A DNA stretch of 64,000 nucleotides from NCBI GenBank assembly GCA_037178625.1, contig CM074144.1, forward strand, positions 310,001 through 374,000, in the 5' to 3' direction. Of the stretch, positions 52,812 through 62,655 are shown one piece after another. The first letter of the stretch is position 1, and every line of letters begins with the position of its first letter. The DNA comes from Skeletonema tropicum. Lineage: Eukaryota > Bacillariophyta > Thalassiosirophyceae > Thalassiosirales > Thalassiosiraceae. Both the position numbers and the translations under genes were made by a program. Below the pieces are notes generated by a model. It had not been told where the DNA came from and searched no databases. It saw nothing but the letters and a program-made list of their open reading frames with translations.

Positions 52812-54869
52812 CCAGTCTAAAACTAGTCTGTACCTTAATTTTCAGGACTTCTTTGCACTCTTCGATCTCGATCAATTTCCAGCCGATTAAGCCGGCCATT
52901 GAAGCTGACTGCAGCTGAGATAATGCTCATTCATGCACGTCCAATTATCACTATGATCGGTAGGGGATTGACTGAGATCGAAGCACTCAAAGAATGTTAT
53001 ATTGATTGATTTGGACGCTTTTAGACCCCGAATCAGTCTGTTCCTTTATCGCCAATAGTCATCTTTGTCGCATAAAAAAACGTAATGAAGCCAATAGTTG
53101 GCGATAATCGAGATCTAACTCAATCCAAAAATTCAGGAAATCATTTCATTTCCATTTCACAAGCCGCATCGTTTCATTCGTCGACTCTTTGTCCCCCCTT
53201 ACAGTAATACGCAGGGGTCCACGCCAATAAATTACTGCGCCCCGTCCTCTCCACTCCCTTGGCATGCTCTGAATTGAATTTTGGGCCTGGTGTAGTCACC
53301 AATGACTCTCAGTACACTCTGAAATGACCGTGTGTAAAAAATTGATACTTCGTCTCCATGACAATATAATACCTTTGGGGCGCTGGCGTTTGTCTCAAGG
53401 TTCCCCTCCCGTCTTACAAAACGTTATTATGGTCATAGAAAAGAATGGGTGCGGTTGGGATGTTTCGTCATCCGTTATTTCGAAGATAATTTGATGTGAC
53501 GTAAATAATGACTTCACCCGGGAGGGGCGGATCAAAACTAATATTGCAGCAGCGCAGCAGTCATCATTGAAGAATCAGGTAACGCCACTGCATCAATCAA
53601 TGAAAGATTCGTCAACATCATCGAGAGTTTCATCCACAGTGTGATAACTCTCTAGGGAGACGAAATATTTGGAGATTTCTTGGGGGGGAGAGTTATCGGA
53701 TTGGAGAAATCTTCCTTGTGTCTGCAGTCTACAGACTCTATTGCTTCTCATTAGTGAAAGATCCATCGTGGATGATGACTACTGTTTTGAGAAAACCCAA
53801 CAACGACGATGCCGTGCTAGTTTATTTATCAAGTTGGTGTAATCAATTACATATAAGATTAGATTACACGAAAGGAGGGGGAGAAAGTAGGGAGGGAGCT
53901 GGAGTCGACTATGAGGAATGAGTTAGGTGGCTGATCAAGAAGTGAAGTCCACAGATTGCGGTAGTCAGTGTCTAAACAATTACAAGTAGTAATGTGTCGA
54001 GCTTGAAGTACTGCCAACTAATAAGACAATTCAAACTCCTGCAATTCAAATTGGCATCACTGGACTCGTCCTCTTCTCTCTGCTCGGATGTTCCAAGTCC
54101 CCATGATTTTGCGTCACTAACTCTACACGTCTGCCTCGTTGTATATTCTTCTTCTTTCCATAAACATTTGCACGAGCTTGTTCAGCGGATGCATCACTTT
54201 CTAGGTGTACGATTCGATGATTGATTTGCCGTTCCTTCAGATCGGCCGGCAATTTTTGGGACGGAGGTGAAGGCGCAGAGAGACGCATATTGATTCTTCT
54301 TTGGCCGCCTAGAGATGTCTGCCGCCGACTGTCATTACTGTCGCTATCATGTTCATGGCGACGCTTGTGTCCACCAGCACCTATCGGCCGTTCTCCCTCG
54401 GCGTGCGAAGAGAGATGCGATGGCGTGGAACTTCCGACTGTCGGCATCGTCAAATAATTCGCCGCAAAGGAAGAACCGCTGAGTTGTCTAGATGCCATCA
54501 CTAATTATTTTGATTCTGACATTCATGGATGCGATTAGCATTGATATCATCATCAATGCAATGCAGCGATACTTCGTACGACTGGCGTATCTCGACGTAT
54601 GTACGAGCAAAAAGATTCCCTGAAACTGAAATCACACCTCAAAACACAGCAATTCAGCATTGTCGACAATACAGCGTTCGATCTGCCCCTATACCGCCGT
54701 GGCGGCCAATACCGAGCATAGCAACCTCCTCTACAATGTCCTCGCCGACTCCCCCTGGCTTGGTTTCACTCAAATCGGACAAGAAGGCGTCCGGAACGGA
54801 CAGATAGAAAATTCAGGACATCTTAAGGGACAGACTCGTTCTTAAAGGTACAGACTAGTTTTAGACTGG
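52812..54869 (-). mobile_element. 2.06-kb TIR element with TA target duplication (Tc1/mariner-like signature)
   Basis: The two ends are perfect inverted repeats of 25 bp, beginning CCAGTCTAAAACTAGTCTG and continuing TACCTT. TA flanks both sides (52810-52811 and 54870-54871). The subterminal GTCCTGAA is also repeated near each end. A fragment of the same terminus plus about 150 bp of internal sequence lies at 13927-14110. Length, TA duplication and ends fit a Tc1/mariner-like element, but I find no recognisable DDE transposase, so this copy is probably non-autonomous or has lost it. One 150-codon frame inside is listed separately. Confidence 0.75.
54046..54498 (-). CDS. unknown basic ORF inside the TIR element
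   Basis: The frame has 150 codons from ATG 54498 and encodes a polar, Ser/Arg-rich protein. It starts MASRQLSGSSFAANYL, then has GGHKRRHEHDSDSNDSRR and GQRRINMRLSAP, and ends in a basic region (YGKKKNIQRGRRVELV). There is no membrane segment and no recognised domain. Its GC content is higher than the surroundings. It might be a first exon of a lost transposase or a captured host gene piece; neither can be shown. It is the only sizeable minus-strand frame in the element. Confidence 0.3.
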   Translation of the reverse strand: MASRQLSGSSFAANYLTMPTVGSSTPSHLSSHAEGERPIGAGGHKRRHEHDSDSNDSRRQTSLGGQRRINMRLSAPSPPSQKLPADLKERQINHRIVHLESDASAEQARANVYGKKKNIQRGRRVELVTQNHGDLEHPSREKRTSPVMPI

Positions 54870-54928
54870 TACTTAATGAAGCCGTACGTAGATTTGAAAC
54901 ATATAATAATATTTCACTTCCTATTCAG

Positions 54929-55990
54929 TTACGACTCTTCTTCTCTATCATCACCTTCACTCGATCCCTCCATTCTCATTGCTTCCTCCAAATCAGACAC
55001 CAATCCAACCACCTCCTCATCATCATCCAGAACCTCATCACGTTCTCTCATGGCTCGTTGTATCCTATCCAAAGTCGACGTATCCTCTTCTACCTCTTCT
55101 TCCTCAATAATCAACTCTTTTTCCAAATCTTCCATTGCCTTTTGTATCTTTTCCAACGCACCCTCATCACCCTTTTGCATGGCAATTTTCCATGCCGATT
55201 TGAGTCGTTGTTGTAGGGCTTGTTGTTCGAGTGTAAGTGCCTTTTTCTTTGGTTGCTTCTTGCTTGTATCACCCTCCATTCCACCACCACCGCCACTATT
55301 GGTATCTATAGTATCATCATTTCCACCATTATCACCATAAATACGTTCCAAAACACGTTGATCCTCCTCCTGAATCTGATGTAATGGACGATACATCGGT
55401 AGCCCATTCGCCTGAATAATGGAACGTATACTTGTCGGCCAACAGTATTGGTTTGATTTCTTTTGTTGCATTTGTACCAATTGATTTAGTAATTCTTCGT
55501 CTACTTTGAGTGTGGGTCCATCGTTGGTGGTACTGCTACTGCTGCTACTGCTGCCGCTTTGTTGGTTGGATTTGTTGTACCGATGGTATAACGCAAGAGA
55601 GAGGAAGGATGCAGATGTTTCGGGTGTGTAATTGTGGGATAATTCTTGGAGGATTTCATTGGATATATCCAATTGTCGTTTCATTGCTGTTGACGCTGAC
55701 GTTTTTAGTTGATAGGGCGATGGAATGGCAAACAAAGGAATCTCCAATCGTTTCAACCCATCATCTACTGAACATTGCAATGTATATTTCACAGGTACCC
55801 TCCCCACCACCGTCCCCCCATCCTCCTCACTATCATTCTGAAAAAACAAGTTCAAATCCATCATCTCCATACGAACACCATGCAACCACACACGTGGCAA
55901 TTGTACCCGTGCCCTTTGCCAATCACTTGCATCAATGTAATTGACAAAGTAACTTCCGTCCTTGCTGGGTGGGAGTGTGGTACGGACCAT
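54929..55990 (-). CDS. unknown acidic, coiled-coil-rich protein
   Basis: The frame has 353 codons. The N-terminal 120 residues look folded (FVNYIDASDWQRARVQLPRVWL, VPVKYTLQCSVDDGLKRLEIPLF). The middle has poly-Ser and poly-Gly tracts, and the end is a long charged helix (LEQQALQQRLKSAWKIAMQKGDEG, then LEKIQKAMEDLEKELIIEEEE). No family is recognised. Its ATG lies only 35 bp after the stop of the next gene upstream on the same strand. That spacing is very tight for a eukaryote and raises the possibility that both are parts of one plastid protein joined by an intron I could not define. Confidence 0.6.
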   Translation of the reverse strand: MVRTTLPPSKDGSYFVNYIDASDWQRARVQLPRVWLHGVRMEMMDLNLFFQNDSEEDGGTVVGRVPVKYTLQCSVDDGLKRLEIPLFAIPSPYQLKTSASTAMKRQLDISNEILQELSHNYTPETSASFLSLALYHRYNKSNQQSGSSSSSSSTTNDGPTLKVDEELLNQLVQMQQKKSNQYCWPTSIRSIIQANGLPMYRPLHQIQEEDQRVLERIYGDNGGNDDTIDTNSGGGGGMEGDTSKKQPKKKALTLEQQALQQRLKSAWKIAMQKGDEGALEKIQKAMEDLEKELIIEEEEVEEDTSTLDRIQRAMRERDEVLDDDEEVVGLVSDLEEAMRMEGSSEGDDREEES

Positions 55991-56025
55991 TCCCTCGAAT
56001 GTAATTTAGTGCACTTGAATATTTT

Positions 56026-56904
56026 TCATGATATTCCTTCTTCCTCTTTTTGCTCGTTACTGTCTGTATTATCAGTTGGTTGTGGTGATGTAGTTGATGA
56101 TGAGCTTTCCAAACCAAGTTCATCTTCATACAATAATCCACCTTCCCCCATTATCCCCTCCTCTTCCACCACCAATCCACCACCCTCCATCATCTCTGCA
56201 TCATCACGTACCAACTGTTCCTCCAAAAGTCGTTCCTCCAACAAAAACGCATACCAAACACACACATTCGACAATGTATCGGGGGGTAGTATCGGAGTTG
56301 CCATATCGACACCATTGAGTAGTTGAAGGAATGTGAGTGCCTCGGGGGTGGTTACGGAGGATTGATCAATGTTCTCTTGAAAGAGTGATGGTATTGTCAG
56401 ATTACTGTTGTTATTACTGCTCCTAATGTTGTTGGTGCCATTCTCACTATCACTATTGTTATCGTTGTTGGTGGAGGAAAGTCCAGAGGAGGTGAGCAGG
56501 ATAGGGAAAGCCACCTCCATCTTCTTTTGATTCCCATAATCGTTCATGACGGATTGTAAAATAACGAGAAAGCCGAGGGGGGAAACGGAGACTCCGGCCA
56601 CTTGTACTTTTTGTTGTTGTGTCGTTTTGGGAGTATTGTCATTGTTGTTGTTGTTGTCATTGTTGGTGGAGTAGTGCAGTTTGGTGGATGGAGGTTGGAT
56701 TCTTGGATTGATGATTTTATTATTGTTATTTTTTGTGGTGGTGCATTTCGTTGCAAATCGTGACGCTATTGCGGAGGTTGAGCATGTAAATGCAAAGGCA
56801 TGATTCATGCAGCTAGTGCTCAATATCAGCAGCATTATCAGCTGCAAAGAGTGCAGCGATGATGGTCGATGCATATTCAATTTCTGTGCCATCTTCTTAT
56901 TCAT
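56026..56904 (-). CDS. unknown plastid-targeted protein, possibly bifunctional-nuclease-like
   Basis: The frame has 292 codons. The N terminus carries a hydrophobic signal (LQLIMLLILSTSCMNHAFAF), with the Ala-Phe context of diatom plastid precursors, then a Ser/Thr/Lys-rich transit-like region with poly-Asn. The core VQVAGVSVSPLGFLVILQS, VAFPILLTSSG and TTPEALTFLQLLNGVDMATP recalls the beta strands and EA-helix of the bifunctional nuclease (DUF151) domain, but the likeness is weak. The C terminus is acidic. It lies directly upstream of the 353-codon frame, and the two may be one gene. Confidence 0.6.
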   Translation of the reverse strand: MNKKMAQKLNMHRPSSLHSLQLIMLLILSTSCMNHAFAFTCSTSAIASRFATKCTTTKNNNNKIINPRIQPPSTKLHYSTNNDNNNNNDNTPKTTQQQKVQVAGVSVSPLGFLVILQSVMNDYGNQKKMEVAFPILLTSSGLSSTNNDNNSDSENGTNNIRSSNNNSNLTIPSLFQENIDQSSVTTPEALTFLQLLNGVDMATPILPPDTLSNVCVWYAFLLEERLLEEQLVRDDAEMMEGGGLVVEEEGIMGEGGLLYEDELGLESSSSTTSPQPTDNTDSNEQKEEEGIS

Positions 56905-57435
56905 TGTGTTTTATCTTCTTGCGTTTCTCAGTCTCGGCCGAGTGCAAAGGAACTTGAACGAAATCTTATGAGCTTAGCTGTTGTAATGTCTGCATGAAAC
57001 AACTGTTGCTACTGCGCTGCCTATTCATTCTATTTAATGATACTGGACTGTATGTAGTGCCTGGTCTATCCACAGCCACACAGATAGCAGAACTGCTAGT
57101 CAACAATGACACAAGAGTTCTGGGCTCTGGCCATCTGCAGCCACCAGCCACCATCATGGCCAGCTGCGTGATGATGACGCCAGCGCATTTGTTCCTTTTG
57201 GGGGCTGTGAATAGATGACACGCTACGACTGTTCACACCTTTTCAGGACGCAGCTCGTTTTTGGTTTTTTAGCTAGAAAGCAATCAAGGCGGCCGGCCCC
57301 ACCCACCATAGATCTTCTGTCATAAATGGGAGTCCTCTTCAGAGGGACTCTGCATTCATTCACGTGTGCTGAGTCCTCCAAGTGACTCAGACAGGTGTCT
57401 GAAGATCCTGTCCGTAGGGTGGGCGGGCCCGTCCG
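56905..57435. other. divergent promoter region, no gene seen
   Basis: This lies between the starts of two genes. A short imperfect inverted repeat around GAGTCCTCTTCAGAGGGACTC (57331-57351) and AGTCCTCCAAGTGACTC (57371-57387) is present, with no known function. Confidence 0.35.
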
Positions 57436-59667
57436 ATGTCCGATCGATCAAGTCCCGCAAAGCGCAGAGACAGATGCTGTGAAAAGTTCACAGACCAAAC
57501 CAAATCCATGCATGGCATGATGGCAGTTTGCATCACAAACAACCATAATCGGATCCACCAACATTGTCAGTATCATCATGACGTCAGAAGCCCAGCTCGT
57601 AATCAAACTCATTCGAAATGCCCCAAATGGATATGTCCCGCTGCACCAGTTGAAGCAGAGGTATCAGATAAGTACGGAAGACATTTGGAACAAAAGAAGA
57701 TCTTGAAATGGGTAGGAAATCTTCCCGGTGTCTACATCGATAATATTCCCATCAAACATTCAATTCATTTCGGAGCAAACAATGGACTTACTCGTCACAA
57801 AAAGGATGAAGCCAATCACAAAAAGGAGGATGAAGTCGATGATGAAGCCAATCTCGTAATCAAACTGATTCGGGAAGCCCAGAATGGATATGTCCCGCTG
57901 CACCAGTTGAAGCAGAGGTATCATGATAAGTACGGAAGACATTTGGAACGAAAGAAGATCTTGAAATGGGTAGCAAATCTTCCCGGTGTCTACATCGACA
58001 ATCATCCTATCAAGCATTCAATTCATTTCGGAGCAAACAGTGGACTTACTCGTCACAACAAAAAGGATGAAGCCAATCACAAAAAGGAGGATGAAGTCGA
58101 TGATGAAGCTAATCTCGTAATCAAACTGATTCGGGAAGCCCCAAGTGGATATGTCCCGCTGCACCAGTTGAAGCAGAGGTATCATGAGAAGTACGGAAGA
58201 CATTTGGAACAAAAGAAGATCTTGAAATGGGTAGGAAATCTTCCCGGTGTCTACATCGATAATAATCCCATCAAGCATTCAATTCATTTCGGAGCAAACA
58301 ATGGACTTACTCGTCACAAAAAGGATGAAGATGAAACCAATCACAAAAAGGAGGATGAAGTCGATGATGAAGCCAATCTCGTAATCAAACTGATTCGGGA
58401 AGCCCCAAATGGATATGTACTACTGGAGCATTTGAGGCAGAGGTATCATGATAAGTACGGAAGACATTTGGAACGAAAGAAGTTGTTGACATGGATTCGA
58501 ACTCTTCCGGATGTTTGCATCGATAGTAATCCTGTTACTCTTTCGATTCATAGAGCGGACGGTCGGCTTAACCATCCCAAAAGCAAAAAGATTGAAGCTG
58601 AAGGAAATCAAAGCATCAAAAGGTCGTATGCCGCCGTGGAAGAGGGCCGTACATATGAACGCGCACCGCTTGCTGTAACAGTGCCAAAGAAGAAGAAGAA
58701 TAAAAAGAAGAAGAACGGCAAGAAGGCAAAAGAAAGTAGCCCTTCCGACAATCCGAAACCTGCACCTCAGAAACAAAATAATAGTAAGAAGAAGAGGAGC
58801 AAGGCAAGAGTGAAGAGTTCTCATAATCTACCAGTTCGGAACGACTGCTACTATGGTATGGCAAATCATAAAGTCGACAATCAAGGAAGGAGGAAATGCA
58901 TCATGCATTTTGGCTCCACTTCTAACTGCCAGACAAAATATTGGCCAAGTACAAAAGCGAAGACGAAGAGTCATAATCATCATGCTGTGTCCCAAGGAGG
59001 TCCAATCAGCAGGGCAATTGTGAGCGGATGCATTGCAAACAAGATCAAGAAAGCAGGCGGTCGAAAGGCAGCCAGAAAGACGAGGAACTTGGCCAGACTT
59101 CGGAAGACGCACAATCCTACGCCTGCAGCTCCAACATCACATGCTATACAGCGTTACAGGGAGCGAGGCAGTGCTTCCTCTCCTGTTTATAAACCCATGA
59201 ATGGTGGAAATGAAGCCATTGTTGTAACTTATGTCCCAATTCAACGAGAAGTGTATTCAGATGCAAAGAAATCGCGCCTATCGATTCAACTTGAGGTTGA
59301 TAGGATGAGTAATCTGTCGAAGAAATCTGACCTACCAAAGAGCAAATTGTCGTCAAGAGACGCGTACTTGTTCAAGCTATCCAGCCAGGCGGCAAAGAAA
59401 GAAGAATGCAGGCGTCGATCAGAGCAAAAGCAAAAGGCATATTCGAAGCAATGCAGTTATCCCCTTGACGGATTTTGGGATCCTCTTAGCATCAAAACAG
59501 GGGCACCTCCGGATATTCATATCCATGGCAGGGGGAAGCGCGATTCCCGTGGGTACAAGTCAGCCAGGCGATCAAGCAATAAGTATATGACCCTCGAATA
59601 CTTTCAAAAAAGGAAGGCACAAAAGAGATGGAAGAAGAAAAGCAGTGTCACGGGGAGGGCTCAATAA
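57436..59667 (+). CDS. basic protein with four tandem LOTUS/OST-HTH-like repeats
   Basis: Three full units of 86-88 residues and a diverged fourth each read LVIKLIREAPNGYVPLHQLK, QRYHDKYGRHLE, ILKWVANLPGVYID. This is the pattern of a LOTUS (OST-HTH) winged helix, used in RNA regulation and helicase binding in other eukaryotes. Unit starts are near 57583, 57841, 58102 and 58366. The first unit is broken: at 57661-57670 one base is missing compared with the others, so its start (ATG 57578, MTSEAQLVIKLIRNAP) is in another frame. The open frame from ATG 57436 enters the right frame only after that point. The C-terminal half is Lys/Arg-rich (KKKKNKKKKNGKKAKE) with conserved-looking GRKAARKTRNLARLR, suggesting nuclear or RNA-binding work. 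True start is probably 57578. Confidence 0.75.
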   Translation: MSDRSSPAKRRDRCCEKFTDQTKSMHGMMAVCITNNHNRIHQHCQYHHDVRSPARNQTHSKCPKWICPAAPVEAEVSDKYGRHLEQKKILKWVGNLPGVYIDNIPIKHSIHFGANNGLTRHKKDEANHKKEDEVDDEANLVIKLIREAQNGYVPLHQLKQRYHDKYGRHLERKKILKWVANLPGVYIDNHPIKHSIHFGANSGLTRHNKKDEANHKKEDEVDDEANLVIKLIREAPSGYVPLHQLKQRYHEKYGRHLEQKKILKWVGNLPGVYIDNNPIKHSIHFGANNGLTRHKKDEDETNHKKEDEVDDEANLVIKLIREAPNGYVLLEHLRQRYHDKYGRHLERKKLLTWIRTLPDVCIDSNPVTLSIHRADGRLNHPKSKKIEAEGNQSIKRSYAAVEEGRTYERAPLAVTVPKKKKNKKKKNGKKAKESSPSDNPKPAPQKQNNSKKKRSKARVKSSHNLPVRNDCYYGMANHKVDNQGRRKCIMHFGSTSNCQTKYWPSTKAKTKSHNHHAVSQGGPISRAIVSGCIANKIKKAGGRKAARKTRNLARLRKTHNPTPAAPTSHAIQRYRERGSASSPVYKPMNGGNEAIVVTYVPIQREVYSDAKKSRLSIQLEVDRMSNLSKKSDLPKSKLSSRDAYLFKLSSQAAKKEECRRRSEQKQKAYSKQCSYPLDGFWDPLSIKTGAPPDIHIHGRGKRDSRGYKSARRSSNKYMTLEYFQKRKAQKRWKKKSSVTGRAQ

Positions 59668-59842
59668 AAGCAGAAAGTAAGAAAATGTACGGTTTTTCAT
59701 TTGTTATTATTATGTAGCAATTCAACCCAAGCATGAGCGCTTCTTAAAGGAAAAGAATGATTTCTATGTCCTAAGTACCATACCATGCTGCCGCCGAATG
59801 GATCACTGAATCAAAGAGGAATAAACAATAGCACCATCCAAG

Positions 59843-60769
59843 CTACCTATTGCAATTATTGACCAAAAGAGCCTGGATTATCTTCTCCTGCACACTCTCT
59901 TTCGCACCAAGCTCTGTCAATAGCAGAGCACACGCCTCTGCTGTAGACACACGCAGAGCTTTCTCGTTCAGCCTTTCATTCGCCTTTAAATTGTCCTGTA
60001 TTGCAGCCCCGTAATTCTTTTTTGCTCGGTGGAACTGAGAGACTGATTTCGGGTGGAGAGCTATGCAGGCAGGCATCATAATATTATGATCTTCTTCGTC
60101 TAGACGTCTTCGGATTGTTTTGTGCATATTCTTTGCATTTTTGTAGGTGCCGTCGAGAGCTACTATCCGGAGAATTTGTTTCTGTTCTTTTTCCGCTTCA
60201 TAATTCCTTCCAACTATGGCAGCATTATCGCTCCCCACCGAATTGATCATCTCTGGATTGGTAGATTGAGTTTGTAGAGAACTACTTCTTACGAAATCCT
60301 CCACCGTAATTGAATTCTCGCCTGGCCATAATATCGCAGTTTGCTGTCCTCGGTCTATCATCATTTCATCGATGCATCTATCGAAATCTCCTTCTTTGCC
60401 ATACACATAAAGTTCAATATTCTCTTTCGGCAGCAACGCAATCAGTGATTTGGCAGAGTTACCGGCATTCAAATATTCCTTGTGGTGTAGCAAAAGCAAA
60501 ATCTTGACATTGGGTAAATCCTCTCTATCAATTTTTGTAGGCATTAAATCACAGACGCATCTGACATTGCAGTACCAGCAATCAGGGCAGCGATGATGTC
60601 GTTCTTCGTTAATTCGATAGTTGATGTTGAGTGTTGCCATCTTCTCGAATAGGTTCTGGCCTGATGTCTTGCCATCAGATTGTAGGGCTTTCGCATGGCT
60701 ACGGTTGGATATGATGGCCTCCCAGTAAGATTGCGGGTGATTAGGTGATTTGTCGTCCATGTCATTCAT
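59843..60769 (-). CDS. DTW-domain tRNA-uridine aminocarboxypropyltransferase
   Basis: The protein is 308 aa in one exon. The N part has the zinc-type CPDCWYCNVRCVC. KILLLLHHKEYLNAGNSAKS is the substrate-binding block, ILWPGENS the next, and LRIVALDGTYKNAKNMHKTI holds the family signature, here DGTY where DTW is usual. LRVSTAEACALLL closes the domain. This SPOUT-related family puts a 3-amino-3-carboxypropyl group from S-adenosylmethionine on uridine in tRNA (acp3U), as human DTWD1/DTWD2 and bacterial TapT do. It probably works in cytosol or nucleus. An insert of about 30 residues (SSSLQTQSTNPEMINSVGSD) splits the central region. Confidence 0.85.
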   Translation of the reverse strand: MNDMDDKSPNHPQSYWEAIISNRSHAKALQSDGKTSGQNLFEKMATLNINYRINEERHHRCPDCWYCNVRCVCDLMPTKIDREDLPNVKILLLLHHKEYLNAGNSAKSLIALLPKENIELYVYGKEGDFDRCIDEMMIDRGQQTAILWPGENSITVEDFVRSSSLQTQSTNPEMINSVGSDNAAIVGRNYEAEKEQKQILRIVALDGTYKNAKNMHKTIRRRLDEEDHNIMMPACIALHPKSVSQFHRAKKNYGAAIQDNLKANERLNEKALRVSTAEACALLLTELGAKESVQEKIIQALLVNNCNR

Positions 60770-61143
60770 CCAACGGGGGCATCCAACACTTCATGATATG
60801 TGCTGGCATGCCAGAAGAGAGCGGATAGATGTCGATGAGGCGAGGCGGGCCGGGCGCCGGGCGTGTGCTTCTGTCGCGTCGGTGCGAAGGCATTTCTTCT
60901 TTTGAGTGTCGTAGCGTGTCCAGTGTGACATTTGAGTTACCGCATCTACGATGATGCAGAGAGAATATAGAGGAGAGAGCAAAGCTTGATGTCCTGACAA
61001 GAATAATATAATCTCATGTTTGATGATTAGCACTACGTGACTCGAAGTAATCGTAGGTCGGTCCAGGTCGGAGGAATTCTAGTAATACACAAGAGATGAC
61101 GATGGGGCCTAGCCTGGGCCGATGCATTGAGGGCATGCCCTTA
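60770..61143. other. short intergenic region, no gene seen
   Basis: This contains the promoter of the DTW gene and the 3' end of the kinase-like gene, both on the minus strand. A GC-rich patch lies near 60840-60870. Confidence 0.4.
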
Positions 61144-62655
61144 TCAACAGAATTGAGCCCCTGTCATTTGGTGATATTCGTTATCACTCTCTGCACTGTT
61201 CTGATTTGGATCTCTTTCTGGCAATGTCACTCTTAAATCTGGATTGTCGTGCCCTGTAATGTTTCGTAGCTCGCCAACAAGATAATCAGTTATAAACTTG
61301 GCAGATGGCCTTTTTTCCCAACTATATGTCCAGCACATGTCCAACGCGTTCATCATTGCCTTGTAGGATGGATCGTGACTACGCATAATGTGCTCCGGGA
61401 TTTCTGTTCGTTCCCCTTCTACCACTTTGTTCCAAGTTTCCATTCTGTTGAGATTCTGAGGCTTCTCGAACGGGTACAAATCTGTCATTACAGTGTATAT
61501 GAGGTTGCCCATCATCCAAACATCCATCGTGTCTGGTCGAAATGGTGTAAAATTAGCATAGTTTGCCTTTACTTGAAACTCTTCCAACGATCGAAGTTTG
61601 CATATCCCCATGTGTCCCTGTGTTACTTTGCACCGTTCATTTGTATTATTCTTCTGGACATAAAATGGTTTTGCATAGTTGAAATCGTTGAGCTTGAAAA
61701 TTCCGTCAATGTAGAGGTATTGATGCCAATCTAAATCGTCATGATAGAATGATGCGAAGGAGTGCACATAGGCCACACCGGCAGCAATGTGTAATGCAAT
61801 GCGCAATCGATCCACTGGAGGCAATGTACTCCCTCCAGCATAACGCACTCCCGTGACATAATCATACAAAGTTCCCGCGGGTGTGTAGTCCATCAAGATC
61901 CCAAAACTACAATACCCATGAATATCCGGTACAAAGGTCGAACTGTGCGTCCTCTCCAACACAAGGGCATCTACCCGCTGCACTTCCACCCTCTTCTCAT
62001 TAAATGGCTTGCCATTGAACATGACACTCTTGTACACAAATTGATTCTCTCGTCCATTAACAACCTCTCTCATCTCAAAGGCCGATCGCCGTGTTCCGCT
62101 GGTAATGTATCGCATTTTTGTCAATTCCAATTCATGGAAGGAGTTGCAATTTGAATAACTTTCTAGCTGCCAATCATGCATCGGTTGACAGGTGTTCAGG
62201 TCGTATATGCCTTCTTGATATCTTGCGGCGTTGGGTTCATACCATGTTGAGTTGATAAGAGGTAGATCATCAGGGATGTCTTGTTCGAAAACTTTGGTGT
62301 GTTTGTAGGGTGTAATGGCGTTGGTAAGTGGTAAGACTGTGCCATTAACTATGGCAACTACACGGGGCTTTCGATTGTTCTTGCTCCTGCTTTCACTTTC
62401 ATCCGCAACTTCTCCGTGGTTATGGTGGCCACTGCGGAGCGAAGCCTTCTTTGTATCCACATCGGTAGATTGATCATCTTCGACTTTTAAAATGCTATGA
62501 GGAGAATATTTCTTTGCAGTATGACGGCTCGAGTGCAATTGAACCGCCAGAAGAAGGGCAATGAGGCAAGAAGATGTGTAAAGAATCAGCTCACGTGGAC
62601 GCGGTTTGTTCCGGTTGGACGACAAACTTTGCTGGCGGCGGTGAGCCTCACTCAT
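61144..62655 (-). CDS. secretory-pathway protein kinase-like type II membrane protein, possibly inactive
   Basis: The protein is 503 aa in one exon. A single membrane anchor lies at about 22-41 (ELILYTSSCLIALLLAVQL), then a stem, then a kinase-like domain from about 180. FVYKSVMF gives a VAIK-like Lys, and GILMDYTPAGTLYDYV is the hinge. The catalytic loop reads YHDDLDWHQYLYIDG, where HRDLKxxN would be usual, and the DFG position is NDFNYAKPF. PDTMDVWMMGNLIYTVMT and EKRPSAKF match subdomains IX and XI. The first loop Asp pattern is altered and DFG is DFN, so ATP catalysis is doubtful, although lumenal kinases tolerate changes. The substrate is unknown. Confidence 0.75.
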   Translation of the reverse strand: MSEAHRRQQSLSSNRNKPRPRELILYTSSCLIALLLAVQLHSSRHTAKKYSPHSILKVEDDQSTDVDTKKASLRSGHHNHGEVADESESRSKNNRKPRVVAIVNGTVLPLTNAITPYKHTKVFEQDIPDDLPLINSTWYEPNAARYQEGIYDLNTCQPMHDWQLESYSNCNSFHELELTKMRYITSGTRRSAFEMREVVNGRENQFVYKSVMFNGKPFNEKRVEVQRVDALVLERTHSSTFVPDIHGYCSFGILMDYTPAGTLYDYVTGVRYAGGSTLPPVDRLRIALHIAAGVAYVHSFASFYHDDLDWHQYLYIDGIFKLNDFNYAKPFYVQKNNTNERCKVTQGHMGICKLRSLEEFQVKANYANFTPFRPDTMDVWMMGNLIYTVMTDLYPFEKPQNLNRMETWNKVVEGERTEIPEHIMRSHDPSYKAMMNALDMCWTYSWEKRPSAKFITDYLVGELRNITGHDNPDLRVTLPERDPNQNSAESDNEYHQMTGAQFC

